A DNA stretch of 64,000 nt from Armatimonadota bacterium (lineage in GTDB: Bacteria; Armatimonadota; Fimbriimonadia; Fimbriimonadales; ATM1): positions 273,889-337,888 of the forward strand of contig QEUM01000001.1 in NCBI GenBank assembly GCA_003577165.1. The letters run 5' to 3'. The notes under the pieces were generated by a model, which was given only the letters and a program-made list of their open reading frames with translations, was not told where the DNA came from and made no database searches. Each line of letters opens with the position of its first letter. The stretch's first letter is position 1. This document shows positions 15,036 through 24,778 of this stretch, piece by piece. A program made the translations under genes and the position numbers.

Positions 15036-16682
15036 ATGCTCCGCGACGACCTCACACACCGACTTCAGTCCGCCGTTGAGAGACTCAAGGGCTCTGTGAT
15101 TGCGGACACGGACTACTCCGTGGAGTTCACTGAGCCGAAGAATCCGGCGCATGGAGACTTCGCGACCGCATTCGCGCTTACGAACTCGAAAACGACTGGC
15201 GCGCCGCCCCCCCTCGTGGCGAGGGCCTTAGCCGAGGCGCTCCAGGCTGACTCCACCTTCACTTCGGCCTCAGCGGTGAGCCCAGGTTTCGTGAACGTCA
15301 CCCTCTCCGACGCTTACTTGGCGGAATGGACCGTCCGCAGTCACCGCCGCGGGGAGGCGCTTGCGCTAAGCGAAACGGATAGGCCGTTGAAGGTCCTAGT
15401 CGAATTCGTGTCCGCCAACCCGAACGGACCCATTCACGTCGGTCACGGGAGGGGGGCAGCCTACGGCGATTCCCTCGCTCGCCTGCTGGAGGCCACGGGT
15501 CACAAGGTGAGCCGAGAGTTCTATGCGAACGACGGCACCAACTCCCTACAGATGCAGCTGTTCGCTTTGAGCGTTCGCTCACGCTATCGCGAACTCGTGG
15601 GTCTGCCGCCGGACTTTCCCGAAGGCGGATATGCGGGCGACTATATAGGACAGATCGCCGAGGAGATTCGCGCGGCGCGCGGAGACCTGCACGGAGAGGA
15701 TGGCCTCGAATTCTGGCAGCCGATCGCGCAAGACATGATGACGCATTGGCAAAGACGAGACCTCGAGGCAATGCACGTCGTGTTCGACACGTGGATTAGC
15801 GAACAGTCTCTGCACGATTCCGGGAAGGTCGCAGAATGCATGGAGCGCTTGAAGCAGTCCGGCGTCATTTACGAGGAAGATGGCGCGCTTTGGCTCGCCA
15901 GTTCCAAGTTCGGCGACGACAAAGACAGGATCGTCGTCAGAAGCAACGGACAGCCGACATACATCGCCAGCGACATCGCCTACCACAAAGACAAATTCGA
16001 CCGCGGGTGGGAACATCTCATCAACGTGTGGGGAGCCGACCACCATGGCTACATCGCCCGGGCGTCGGCTGCGATCCAAGCGTTGGGTTACCCAAAGGAC
16101 GCTCTCGAAATCCTCGTCATGCAGTTGGTGAGGTTTCTTCAGGGAAATGAAGTCGTTCCGATGTCCAAGCGCAGCGGAGACATGGTGACCCTCCGCGAGT
16201 TGATGGAGGACGTCGGCCCGGATGTGGCGCGCTTCTTCTACCTGATGCGCTCCCATGACACCCACATGGACTTCGATCTCGACCTAGCTCGCGAGCACAG
16301 CGAGAAGAACCCTGTGTATTACATACAGTACGCCCACGCACGCATCTGTTCCCTGCTTGAGAAGGCAAAGGAGGCGGGATTCGTCGCCGACGAGACTTGT
16401 GCCTCAGACCTTGCTGATCCTGCAGAGAGGGACCTCATCAAGAAAGTCTGCGATCTCCCCTTCGAAGTGCGCCGATCTGCCCAGCTTCGCGAAGTTCATA
16501 GGATGACGACCTACGCCATCGAGTTGGCTCGCACGTATCACAACTTCTATGAGAAGTGCCGGGTGCTGGCTCCTGAGAATCCTGAGCGGACGCGCGCGCG
16601 GCTCCTGCTGTGTGAACTGACGCGATCGGCCCTGCGAGCAACGTTTTCAATCCTCGGGATCTCCGCTCCCGAGAAGATGTAA
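15036..16682 (+). CDS. argS: Arginyl-tRNA synthetase
   Basis: Class I synthetase of 548 residues. The N-terminal Add1 domain (~1-110) is followed by VSANPNGPIHVGHGRGAAYGD, which holds the HIGH motif as HVGH. MSKRSGDMVTLRELMEDVG is the KMSK-equivalent region, and RFFYLMRSHDTHMDFDLDLA and a C-terminal anticodon-binding helical domain follow. Its stop abuts the convergent sbcC stop with no spacer. It shares a divergent promoter region with arginase, both being arginine-related. Confidence 0.96.
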   Translation: MLRDDLTHRLQSAVERLKGSVIADTDYSVEFTEPKNPAHGDFATAFALTNSKTTGAPPPLVARALAEALQADSTFTSASAVSPGFVNVTLSDAYLAEWTVRSHRRGEALALSETDRPLKVLVEFVSANPNGPIHVGHGRGAAYGDSLARLLEATGHKVSREFYANDGTNSLQMQLFALSVRSRYRELVGLPPDFPEGGYAGDYIGQIAEEIRAARGDLHGEDGLEFWQPIAQDMMTHWQRRDLEAMHVVFDTWISEQSLHDSGKVAECMERLKQSGVIYEEDGALWLASSKFGDDKDRIVVRSNGQPTYIASDIAYHKDKFDRGWEHLINVWGADHHGYIARASAAIQALGYPKDALEILVMQLVRFLQGNEVVPMSKRSGDMVTLRELMEDVGPDVARFFYLMRSHDTHMDFDLDLAREHSEKNPVYYIQYAHARICSLLEKAKEAGFVADETCASDLADPAERDLIKKVCDLPFEVRRSAQLREVHRMTTYAIELARTYHNFYEKCRVLAPENPERTRARLLLCELTRSALRATFSILGISAPEKM

Positions 16683-19079
16683 CTACACGAACTCCAGGTC
16701 CTCGACGCGCTCTGTGATCGTGCTCTCCTTCTTGTCGAGGTCATAACGAACGACGAGGCACGTGTCCGCCGCCTCGTTGATGTCGTCGATATGGCTGATG
16801 AGCAGAATCTGCTCGAAGTGCTCCCGAAGAGAGCCGATCTGCTCCATGACGCTGTGCCGACGGTAGGCGTCGAGGCTCCCGAAGACCTCGTCGAGAATGA
16901 GAAGCCCCATCGGACTTCCTGCGCGATCTTGCATCATGCGCGCAAGCGCGAGCCTGAGGGCAAGGGCGACGATGTCCGACTCGCCGCCGCTGATCACGTC
17001 TTTCGCCACGTCCTCGTCGAGGAGGGTCGGCTCGTAATCATCGTCCAACGACAGAGCCATGTACCGCCCCCCCGAAAGCCCTTGTAGGATGTCGGAAGCG
17101 ATGCGCTCTAACTCCGGTCTCGCTGCTGAGTTGAGTTGCTCTCTCAGCTCGAGAAGCGCCTTCGCGGCTGCACCGTGAAGTTTGGCTTCCATCTCGCTTG
17201 CCTTCGCAGATTTGTGCCGATCCTCCAAGCCCTCGAGTTCGCTCACGGCCATGGCCAGCATCTTCTCCGTGCTGTCCTTTCGAGCCGACTCGACGTCCCT
17301 CAGTTTCTCCAACTCGCGGATTCTCTCGCTGCGGCTCGCCGCTTCCTCCAAGACGCGCTGGCACTCTTCACGCGTCATGCCGATCTCTTTCAGTTCCTCC
17401 TTCGCCTCGTTCTGCTTCGCGCGTTCCGCCTCAAACTGTTTTTCCGCCTCCGCGAGTCGCCCCGCCAAGTTCTGGAACTCCTTTTGATGGTCACCGAGGC
17501 TCTGGAACTCCACCCACATGGGCTTCAGCTGATCGGACTCCTTCGCGACCTCATCGAGGCTTTGCGCTTCACCGGCTATGGGGATGGCCTCCGCCTCTTC
17601 GCGCGCCTGCTTTGCCCTCTTCCTTGCTGCTTCGAGTTGTGCAGTCAACTTGGAACGATGATCCTGTTCCGCCTTGGCGCGCGCCAACTGAGCCTCAGCC
17701 TCGACCTCCTGCTGCCGAAGGCTCTCGATTTCCTTCTGCCTCGCCTCGATCTGCTTCCTCTCTTCTTCAAGTTCGAGCAGCCTCTGGTCCACGCCCCTCA
17801 GATCTTCCTGCCATCGCTCGATCTCCTTCCGTAGCGCCTCCGTTGTCGGAAGTTTCCCCTCGGGGAGGGGCTGGCCGCATGTCGGACAACGCCCATCCTG
17901 AATTGCACTCAGCTCGCTCTCCTCGCGCAGCTCCAGGTTTGCCACGCGATCGCGCAGCGTCGTCTGCTCCGCATACAATTCCTGGTGTCGCTTCGCGACG
18001 TCTCTCTGCGAAGTGAGAAGCCGACTTTCCTCATCGGAGCGCTTCTCCTTGGCGCTTCGTACTGCCGACTCGATCTCATCCAAAGCGACGGCAGGCGGGC
18101 CCGCGAGTTGTGCCTCCGCTCTCTCGGCCTCTTGCTCATGGATTCGGGCCTCATTTAGGAGGCTCTCCTTGCGAGTGGCTGCCGCTCGCGCGGCTTCGAG
18201 TTCGCGGCGAGTCTTCTCGAGGCTCTCGTACTTCTCCGCAGCTTCGCGGAGGCCTTGGAGGCGTTGCACCGTCGCCTTTCGCGTCTCTAACTCCTCCTTG
18301 AAACTGTCGACGTCGCGCTTCAGCTTGATCCCCAACTCGCGCCTTGCCGCGATCGAGTCCTCGAGTTCGATCGCCCTCTGCGCTTTCTTGGCCATGTCGG
18401 CTCGATCCGCGTGTTCCTTCTGCAGCGCGTCAAGTTGTTCGATCGCGTCCTTGCGCTGCGCCTCGATCTTCGCCAACTCCTGCTTCACGGATTGAACTCT
18501 CGACTCTGCAGCGCGAACGGCCCCCTCATCAACGGACATGGCTTCGGAGGCTTGACGAAAATCGCGCTCCCTCTCCTTCCCCAACTTAGCAGCCCGCTCT
18601 AAGACCTGGAGGCCCAACATCCGACCAACTTCGTCGCTCTTGCGCCTCTCCGTCGGAAATTGAAGAAACGCGATGTCCTTCTGGTTGGTGCAGTAACTGT
18701 TCTTGAACTGAACGTAGTTGAGTCCCAACAGTTTTTCTGCAAATTCAGTGCAGGCCTCTAGGCCGCTCGCCAGCACGGCCCTGCCGCCATCCTCCAGCGA
18801 CACGGTGGCGGTTCGCAGGGAGCGGACGAAACGGTAGCGCGCTCCGCGTATTTCTGCTTCGAGAGTGACTTCGGTCGGCTCATCCGCTTCGGCCCAAAGC
18901 CGTCGGATCGTCGCCTTCTTGTTGCGATGCGCGCCGTAAAGGGCCCAAGAGATCGCTTCGAGGACGGTCGACTTTCCGGAGCCGTTCGCGCCGACGATCG
19001 CGACAACTCCGTCGCGGAACTCGACTTCCGCGTCACGGAACTGCCGAAAGTTCTTGAGGCTAAGCCTCAGCAGTCTCAT
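16683..19079 (-). CDS. sbcC: SbcC/Rad50-type SMC ATPase of the SbcCD nuclease
   Basis: 798 residues. An N-terminal ATPase half has Walker A GANGSGKST near residue 31. Long coiled coils follow (~180-400 and ~440-640), separated by a zinc hook CPTCG near residue 395. The C-terminal half has the signature region LSGGRYMALSLDDDYEPTL...ISGGESDIVALALRLALARM and Walker B LLILDEVFGSLD. With SbcD it processes DNA hairpins and blocked double-strand ends. The start overlaps the end of sbcD by 20 bases, and the pair is the distal part of the GH38 operon. Confidence 0.94.
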   Translation of the reverse strand: MRLLRLSLKNFRQFRDAEVEFRDGVVAIVGANGSGKSTVLEAISWALYGAHRNKKATIRRLWAEADEPTEVTLEAEIRGARYRFVRSLRTATVSLEDGGRAVLASGLEACTEFAEKLLGLNYVQFKNSYCTNQKDIAFLQFPTERRKSDEVGRMLGLQVLERAAKLGKERERDFRQASEAMSVDEGAVRAAESRVQSVKQELAKIEAQRKDAIEQLDALQKEHADRADMAKKAQRAIELEDSIAARRELGIKLKRDVDSFKEELETRKATVQRLQGLREAAEKYESLEKTRRELEAARAAATRKESLLNEARIHEQEAERAEAQLAGPPAVALDEIESAVRSAKEKRSDEESRLLTSQRDVAKRHQELYAEQTTLRDRVANLELREESELSAIQDGRCPTCGQPLPEGKLPTTEALRKEIERWQEDLRGVDQRLLELEEERKQIEARQKEIESLRQQEVEAEAQLARAKAEQDHRSKLTAQLEAARKRAKQAREEAEAIPIAGEAQSLDEVAKESDQLKPMWVEFQSLGDHQKEFQNLAGRLAEAEKQFEAERAKQNEAKEELKEIGMTREECQRVLEEAASRSERIRELEKLRDVESARKDSTEKMLAMAVSELEGLEDRHKSAKASEMEAKLHGAAAKALLELREQLNSAARPELERIASDILQGLSGGRYMALSLDDDYEPTLLDEDVAKDVISGGESDIVALALRLALARMMQDRAGSPMGLLILDEVFGSLDAYRRHSVMEQIGSLREHFEQILLISHIDDINEAADTCLVVRYDLDKKESTITERVEDLEFV

Positions 19080-20199
19080 CCTGCGATTCCTTAATTAGTT
19101 GCGCGCCCCGTTCCGCGAATCGAGCGCGATCGATGTCTGCCGGGAGGCTGTACTGAGCGGCGTACTCCGTCCACGCATGGTCAATGCTCCTCGGGCCCGC
19201 GCTCTCGCCGGCCCCCCCCGGCTCGACGATCTCCGTCTCCAGGGCCAAGCGGTAAAACGCGCAGCGAGACTTCAGTTCCCGCAGCACCGACCCGGAGATC
19301 TCCTTTCGCGCGGAGGGATGCACGCCTCGAACGCGCTGCCGAACGATGGGATCCTGCTCGGGCGGCCACGTCGCGTTGGCCTCCAATCGCCGAGAGATCT
19401 CGGCTCCGTCGAGGCCGGTCGCGTCGATTAGAGGAAGGTCGAACACCCCGCGAACCGGCTCGACCTCGATGAACTCCACCGTCCCACGATCGGAGTCGAA
19501 CAAGCACCAGCCCTTCGGCGTGCCGACTTCCTCCCAGATGTTGCTGCTCGTGTAGTCGGTCGAGCCGGAGTAAACGACGTTCTTGCTGAGCGCTCGATGC
19601 ACGTGATAGTCTCCGAGCGCCATGTAAGACCACTCGGACGGCCGAAACATTCGAGCATCGAAGTTCGCGCTCGGCAGTTTCAGCGACACGTCGAGGCCGT
19701 GTGCCACCAACACTCCGACGTTCGAGCCACCCGCAGGAAGAATCGTCGTCGCCGCCACCTCCGACAGTCCTCGGCTCGGTATCGCCATGAGCGAAAGGCC
19801 CGGAACGATCTCGACGCTCGCGATCCCGTCGCAGAACACGTGAACCCCTGGTATGCCTCCCGTTCCGGAAGGGTCGCCAAACAGGCGAAGGATGTTGCCG
19901 GAATCCGCGGTCGAAGGCGTTTCGTGGTTGCCGGCCACGATGACGAAGGGCCTCCATCCGCGCCGCTCCTGAAACTTGTGCATCCGCTTGTAGGCGTTGA
20001 CGATCGTGTGATTGCTCGGGCGCACGCGATCGAAGAAGTCACCCGCATGGATGACGACGTCGACATCCGCATCGCAAATCGAATCGAGATTTCGCTCAAA
20101 CGTCTTGAAGACGTCGATTTCGCGCTGGTTGATCCCGTTGACCAACCGGGAGTAAGCGATGTACCCCAAGTGCGTGTCGCTGAAGTGGGCGATTCTCAC
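19060..20199 (-). CDS. sbcD: SbcD/Mre11-type exonuclease subunit
   Basis: 379 residues with the calcineurin-like phosphoesterase metal motifs in order: FSDTHLGY (residues ~6-13), HAGDFFDR, VAGNHETP, VAHGLD and GDYHVHR. The C-terminal capping domain includes RVRGVHPSARKEISGS. It supplies Mn-dependent nuclease activity to SbcC. The GTG start overlaps the stop of the upstream small gene by 4 bases, indicating coupling. Confidence 0.93.
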   Translation of the reverse strand: MRIAHFSDTHLGYIAYSRLVNGINQREIDVFKTFERNLDSICDADVDVVIHAGDFFDRVRPSNHTIVNAYKRMHKFQERRGWRPFVIVAGNHETPSTADSGNILRLFGDPSGTGGIPGVHVFCDGIASVEIVPGLSLMAIPSRGLSEVAATTILPAGGSNVGVLVAHGLDVSLKLPSANFDARMFRPSEWSYMALGDYHVHRALSKNVVYSGSTDYTSSNIWEEVGTPKGWCLFDSDRGTVEFIEVEPVRGVFDLPLIDATGLDGAEISRRLEANATWPPEQDPIVRQRVRGVHPSARKEISGSVLRELKSRCAFYRLALETEIVEPGGAGESAGPRSIDHAWTEYAAQYSLPADIDRARFAERGAQLIKESQDETAEA

Positions 20200-20723
20200 C
20201 GATTCTTTGGGGGGCGGGAGACGGAACCGTCCGCGTAGAGCACCGCTCCGTTCGGCAGCGCGGATTCCAGTGGAGTGTCGTCGTACGCGTTCCTCTTCGT
20301 CTTCTCGCTGTCGTAGAGGAGAGGAGTGCTGGCCAAGTCTTCCAACTGGTCAGCCGTCTTTCCTGCGACCGTCCCGTTGTAGGCGAAACCGTACTCGTCG
20401 GCTGAATCCTCGAATTCGGGACGCTTCAGTTTTTTCGCTTGCTCTTCCGGCTTCATGTCGTCGGTGTGAAGGTACACAGCGAGCGCGTCCATCCACCTTT
20501 CCGCAGGCGGATACGCTCCCTCCGCCTCCATGTACGTCTTCATCGCCTGTCCGAGCACCTTGAGAGTCTGTTCACTCGACTCGGCATGGAAAGAACGCTT
20601 CGGACTGCAGTAGATCTGGATCGCGGCCGGGATTTTGCCTAAGTACGGCCAGAGCCAGATCGCGAGCGCGGCCGGTACGCCGATTACGAAGAGTGTGAGC
20701 AGTCGCCCCTTCTTGAGTCTCAT
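20196..20723 (-). CDS. Uncharacterised membrane-anchored protein
   Basis: 175 residues: a basic N-terminus (MRLKKGR), one membrane helix (~8-27), then a soluble domain. The helix followed by ALGQAMKTYMEAEGAYPPAERWMDAL-like sequence and a C-terminal PNGAVLYADGSVSR recalls the DUF1559/pseudopilin-like H-x-DG proteins frequent in Planctomycetota and Armatimonadota. This is a resemblance, not a firm family call. It overlaps both neighbours by 4 bases (GH38 upstream, sbcD downstream), so it is part of the same operon. Confidence 0.7.
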   Translation of the reverse strand: MRLKKGRLLTLFVIGVPAALAIWLWPYLGKIPAAIQIYCSPKRSFHAESSEQTLKVLGQAMKTYMEAEGAYPPAERWMDALAVYLHTDDMKPEEQAKKLKRPEFEDSADEYGFAYNGTVAGKTADQLEDLASTPLLYDSEKTKRNAYDDTPLESALPNGAVLYADGSVSRPPKNR

Positions 20724-23700
20724 ACTTCCAATTTCATCGTGATGATTTCAAAAGGCTTGTAATCGAATTGTACGGCCCCGTCCTGCACTGCGAGCGAAGT
20801 GACCGGCTCCTCGAGGAGGTTGCAGAGAGTCGCGGACTTCACCTTCTTACTGCAGTGCAATTCCGCCGCTCCTCGCGCGTTGTGACATTCGTAGAGCCGA
20901 ACCACGATCGAGTTGTCATCCTCCGCCTTCTTGACCGCCTCGATGACGATGTTTCGGTCTTCGCACGAGACGAACTTGTCTGTGGGTGCGCCGGTTCCCT
21001 TGCCCGGTTTCAAAGGACGCACGCGGAGCGGGGCGTTGATCGCGTACGCGGCCTGCACGACGCCTGCCCAATTGTACGGGCCGAAGTGAGGCATGAGCAC
21101 GTAAGTGAAACGATGCACGCCCATGTCCGCGTTCGGATCCGGGGCCTTCGGCGAGCGAAGCAGCGTGAGCCGGATGACGTTCTCGTGGACGTCATGCCCG
21201 TACTTCGAGTCGTTGATGAGCGCGACTCCATGATCCCCTTCGCTCACGTCCACCCATTTGTGCGCGCAGACTTCGAACTTCGCGGCATCCCACGAGGTGT
21301 TCCGGTGTGTCGGCCGCTCAAGATTCCCGAACTGGATTTCGTACGTTGCGCGCGAAGGGTTCACGTTTACGGGAAACGCGACTTTGAGCAGTTTTTCGCT
21401 CTCACGCCAGTCGATCCAGGTATCGAATCGAATGCCGGGAGTCGGCCCGAGGCTGATGCGCTGCACGATTCGGCTTTCACCGAACCGACGTTCGACCTCC
21501 GCCGCGACTCGCACGGGGCCGCGCTCGACGATCTCGAACCGACTGGACTTGACCAAGTCGACGCCGGTCTCCAGCATGTAGGGATCCACGTCCCACGCGC
21601 TCCAGAATAGGGGCTTGTCTTCAAAGAGTTGAAAGAGATTCCCGAGGCTCCCTTCCTGCAAATACTCGCACTGGTCCTCCGTAGAGACGATGCTCGTTAG
21701 GTTGCCGTGGGAGTCGAATCGAATCGTCCAATGCTCGTTCTGCAGTTTCTTGCCGCTTGCGCGGAGTTTCTCGTCGCCCTCGCGGTCCCGGTCCGAAAGG
21801 ACCGCCACAGCAACCCGTCCCGACGCGGCATCGGGTGTCTTGAAGACGAGCGCCCGCTGCCCGAACTCCACGATCTCCTGCACCGGCACCTCTTCGTCGC
21901 CACACACGATGGACTTTGCTCCCGACTTCTTAGTGAGCGGAATGCGCCCTTCCGTCGGCACGTCTGCGAACTGGAACATCGAGTAGGCTTGTCCCTGGTC
22001 CGGCGCGCTCTGCGAACTCGCGATCGCTTCCATCTTCTCGCCGAGGATTCGCTCTGCCGTTTCCAAAATCGAAGCGTACTCCCGATCGGTCTGGCGATAG
22101 ACCTCCTGAACGCTCGTCCCAGGGATGATGTCGTGGAACTGATTGAACAGCACGCGCTTCCAAAGGTCTTCGATCTCGCGGGCCGCGTAGTCGGTCGGAA
22201 ATCCTGGCGAAAAGCAGCTTAGCAACTCCACGTCGCGCAGGAGGAACTCCGCGTAGCGGTTGTACTTCTTGTTGTTGGCTTGCGTCGTGTAAGTCCCGCG
22301 GTGAAGTTCGAAGTAGAGTTCTCCTGACCAAACGGCCAGGTCTCGGCTTTCTTCCTTCGCCCTCTGGAAGAAGTCGGACGCCCTCATGCGACTGATTTGC
22401 GGGAGCCCGGGGGCCGCTTTGGCTCGCCTCAGCATCTCGAGGTGCTCGGCGGTCGGCCCGCCGCCGCCATCGCCGTATCCGAACACATAGGCGGAGTAAT
22501 CGCAGCGGCCGTGGTCGCGGTGCTCGCGAACGTGCTTCATCAACTCTTCCGGCGTGCACATGCCGCAGTAGGTGTCGGCCGGCGGAAAGTGCGACCAAAC
22601 CCTCGAACCATCGATCCCCTGCCACCAGAAGGTGTTGTGTGGGAACCGATTGAACTGATTCCAACTGATCTTCTGTGTGAGGAAGTAATCGATTCCGGCC
22701 TTCTTTAGGATTTGAGGCAATGCGGCCGAGTATCCGAACACATCGGGCAGCCACAGGTCCTTGACCCGCACTCCCAACTTCCGCTCGAAATAGCGAACGC
22801 CGTAAAGAAGTTGACGAACCAGCGACTCCCCGCTCGGGACGTTGGTGTCCGCCTCCACCCACATCGCCCCGACGGGCTCCCACTGCTTCGAGGCGATCTT
22901 CCCCTTCACTAAATCGAAGAGTTTTGGATACTGCTGCTCCAGCCACTCGTACTGCGCAGGTTGACTGTGAACGAACAGGTGTTCTGGATAGCGATCCATC
23001 AGGGCGATCTGAGTCGCCGTCGTGTGCGCCATTTTCTTGACCGTGATCGGCACCGGCCAGAGCCAAGCGGAGTCGAGATGCGCGTGCCCGAACGGCGCAA
23101 CGTTGTGATAAAGGTCCACCCTTCTGCCGGACGTCGCTTCCGCGATCAATTTCCTGCATTCGGACACGCTTTGCTTCCGAGATGCATCGTACTGGTTGAC
23201 GACTGCGTTGAGCGCGCGGAGGATGTGTTCGCGCGCGGCGTCTCCTCTTGGCAGGGTCGTCATGAGGTTCTGGCAGAACTTGCAGTCTAAAAGCAGTTGC
23301 CACAGGTCTCGGTCGAATGGGGCCATCCACGCGCCCTTCACCTCGAACGGCTTCGGTTTCGGATCCTCGAACTGGCCGTGGACCCGCACGTTCGGGTTCG
23401 TCCCATAGGCCTCTACATAGACTTCGACCTTTTCTCCGCCTCGGGCTTGAGGCGTGATCGCGTACCAGGAGTGCGGCCCGTCCAAGCCCCACACAGGCAC
23501 ACTCCCTTTCCAAACGGTTCGTTCCCCACCGACTTCGATCTGCGCCGCCACTTCCCGGTCCGCCCATGCCCTTGGGATCGAGCCGAGCGCACGGAACCAG
23601 ACCGTGCGCCACACCGGACCCCACTTGTAGCCCGGTCCCACCTTTGCGAACTTGCCCTTAGCAGCCTCCCGAGCGTCGCGGTGAGCCTCGGAACTGAACT

Positions 23701-23869
23701 CGATGGAGAGCGGCTGCCTGGCCCCGTATACGCGAGGCTCGAGTTCGGTGCGCAGGAAGAGGTCGATGCGTCGTTCGGTGATTTCAGGGTGCTTGAGCAT
23801 GGGTGTCCGGGGGGCCTGAGGCCGGCGGCTATTGTGCCAGGTTTTGGGCCTGTCGCCCGCCCCGCTCAT
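20720..23869 (-). CDS. Glycoside hydrolase family 38 alpha-mannosidase
   Basis: About 1049 residues, the usual size for bacterial GH38. The catalytic domain shows APFGHAHLDSAWLWP (zinc HxD motif), MWVEADTNVPSGESLVRQLLYG, LWLPDVFGYSAALPQIL with the nucleophile Asp, and FNQFHDIIPGTSV. C-terminal beta-sandwich domains follow. No signal peptide is seen, so a cytoplasmic enzyme is likely. The start at ATG 23869 is supported by a nearby TACTAT box and AGGAGAA. ATG 23800 (MLKHPEITERR) is a plausible alternative because the first 23 residues are low-complexity. First gene of an operon with the small membrane protein, sbcD and sbcC. Confidence 0.92.
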   Translation of the reverse strand: MSGAGDRPKTWHNSRRPQAPRTPMLKHPEITERRIDLFLRTELEPRVYGARQPLSIEFSSEAHRDAREAAKGKFAKVGPGYKWGPVWRTVWFRALGSIPRAWADREVAAQIEVGGERTVWKGSVPVWGLDGPHSWYAITPQARGGEKVEVYVEAYGTNPNVRVHGQFEDPKPKPFEVKGAWMAPFDRDLWQLLLDCKFCQNLMTTLPRGDAAREHILRALNAVVNQYDASRKQSVSECRKLIAEATSGRRVDLYHNVAPFGHAHLDSAWLWPVPITVKKMAHTTATQIALMDRYPEHLFVHSQPAQYEWLEQQYPKLFDLVKGKIASKQWEPVGAMWVEADTNVPSGESLVRQLLYGVRYFERKLGVRVKDLWLPDVFGYSAALPQILKKAGIDYFLTQKISWNQFNRFPHNTFWWQGIDGSRVWSHFPPADTYCGMCTPEELMKHVREHRDHGRCDYSAYVFGYGDGGGGPTAEHLEMLRRAKAAPGLPQISRMRASDFFQRAKEESRDLAVWSGELYFELHRGTYTTQANNKKYNRYAEFLLRDVELLSCFSPGFPTDYAAREIEDLWKRVLFNQFHDIIPGTSVQEVYRQTDREYASILETAERILGEKMEAIASSQSAPDQGQAYSMFQFADVPTEGRIPLTKKSGAKSIVCGDEEVPVQEIVEFGQRALVFKTPDAASGRVAVAVLSDRDREGDEKLRASGKKLQNEHWTIRFDSHGNLTSIVSTEDQCEYLQEGSLGNLFQLFEDKPLFWSAWDVDPYMLETGVDLVKSSRFEIVERGPVRVAAEVERRFGESRIVQRISLGPTPGIRFDTWIDWRESEKLLKVAFPVNVNPSRATYEIQFGNLERPTHRNTSWDAAKFEVCAHKWVDVSEGDHGVALINDSKYGHDVHENVIRLTLLRSPKAPDPNADMGVHRFTYVLMPHFGPYNWAGVVQAAYAINAPLRVRPLKPGKGTGAPTDKFVSCEDRNIVIEAVKKAEDDNSIVVRLYECHNARGAAELHCSKKVKSATLCNLLEEPVTSLAVQDGAVQFDYKPFEIITMKLEV

Positions 23870-23880
23870 TTCTCCTACAT

Positions 23881-23898
23881 ATAGTATTTAGGTAATAT
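23881..23898. promoter_or_regulatory. Back-to-back -10 boxes for GH38 (minus) and dprA (plus)
   Basis: Minus-strand TACTAT (23881-23886) precedes the GH38 ATG by 11 bases. Plus-strand TAATAT (23893-23898) ends exactly 6 bases before the dprA ATG. The AT-rich patch stands out in GC-rich surroundings. The boxes are only 6 bases apart, so simultaneous firing seems impossible. Confidence 0.5.
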
Positions 23899-23904
23899 TC
23901 TTAC

Positions 23905-24771
23905 ATGCCGCCTCCGTCGCCAGCAGAGCGCCTCCTGCTTCGCCTATTCGGCCCAGGCGGTGTGGCGCAGCGCAGGCCCTCCGCCTGGCTTCCCGTCTGG
24001 CAGGTGCTGTCCGTCGCCGAGCCATCCTCTTGGCCCCAAGAGTTGCGCGCCCGGGGCCTCTTCGACGAGGCGGCGTTCGCCGAGCGCTTCCTCGCTGTGC
24101 CAGACCTCTCTCCCCCCAAACCGCCTCGCGGATGGCGCGTGGCCGCGCCGGCTTCTCGCATCCTCCCGGCGAGGGCCCTGCTTGCCCTCGGACGCGCTCT
24201 GCCCCCGATCCTTTGGCATCGGGGTGCTCTTCCCTCCCAGGAGTCGCACTGGCTCGCCGTGGTCGGGAGCCGGCGTCTCTCCGACGAGGAAGCACAAATG
24301 GCAGAGGCGGCGGGAGCAGCGGCGGCCAGGCTCGGCATGGCCGTCGTGAGCGGAGGTGCGGAAGGCGCGGACTCCCTGGCGCTTGGGACGTGCGTGTCAT
24401 CAGGCGGGCTCGCTCTGTCTCTGCTGCCCGGCGGGGGACAGGGCGCGCGCCCACTCTGGGGCGAAGCCACGATCAACCCAGCGGCTCCGGCCTTCAGCGT
24501 CGAGGGTGCGCATCGCCGCAACCGCTGGGTCTACGGATCCGCTTGCGCTGCCCTCGTGATCGCCAGCCGCTTTTCAGCGGGCGGGACATGGTCCGGCGTG
24601 ATCGCCGCTCGGCGCCTGCGCCTTTGCCCGATCTTCGTGTACATGGCAGGAGAGCCGAGCAGCGGAAACGACGCGCTTGCGCGCATCGGGCTTCCGACCG
24701 TGTCGTCTCAAGCCGAACTCGAAGGCCGTCTTTTTGCGGTATTAGAATCCCTCAGCAGAGGGGCCGCGTGA
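23905..24771 (+). CDS. dprA: DprA/Smf-family DNA-processing protein
   Basis: DprA loads RecA on incoming single-stranded DNA during transformation. The Rossmann-like core is visible from residue ~115: WLAVVGSRRLSDEE, MAVVSGGAEGADSLAL, FSVEGAHRRNRWVYGSACAALVIASRFSAGGTW. The 288 residues are short for the family, and the N-terminal SAM-like region is Pro/Arg/Ala-rich and poorly conserved. No C-terminal winged helix is seen. The ATG has TAATAT ending 6 bases upstream and no Shine-Dalgarno. With the pilC gene it hints at natural competence. Confidence 0.85.
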   Translation: MPPPSPAERLLLRLFGPGGVAQRRPSAWLPVWQVLSVAEPSSWPQELRARGLFDEAAFAERFLAVPDLSPPKPPRGWRVAAPASRILPARALLALGRALPPILWHRGALPSQESHWLAVVGSRRLSDEEAQMAEAAGAAAARLGMAVVSGGAEGADSLALGTCVSSGGLALSLLPGGGQGARPLWGEATINPAAPAFSVEGAHRRNRWVYGSACAALVIASRFSAGGTWSGVIAARRLRLCPIFVYMAGEPSSGNDALARIGLPTVSSQAELEGRLFAVLESLSRGAA

Positions 24772-24778
24772 GATCCCG

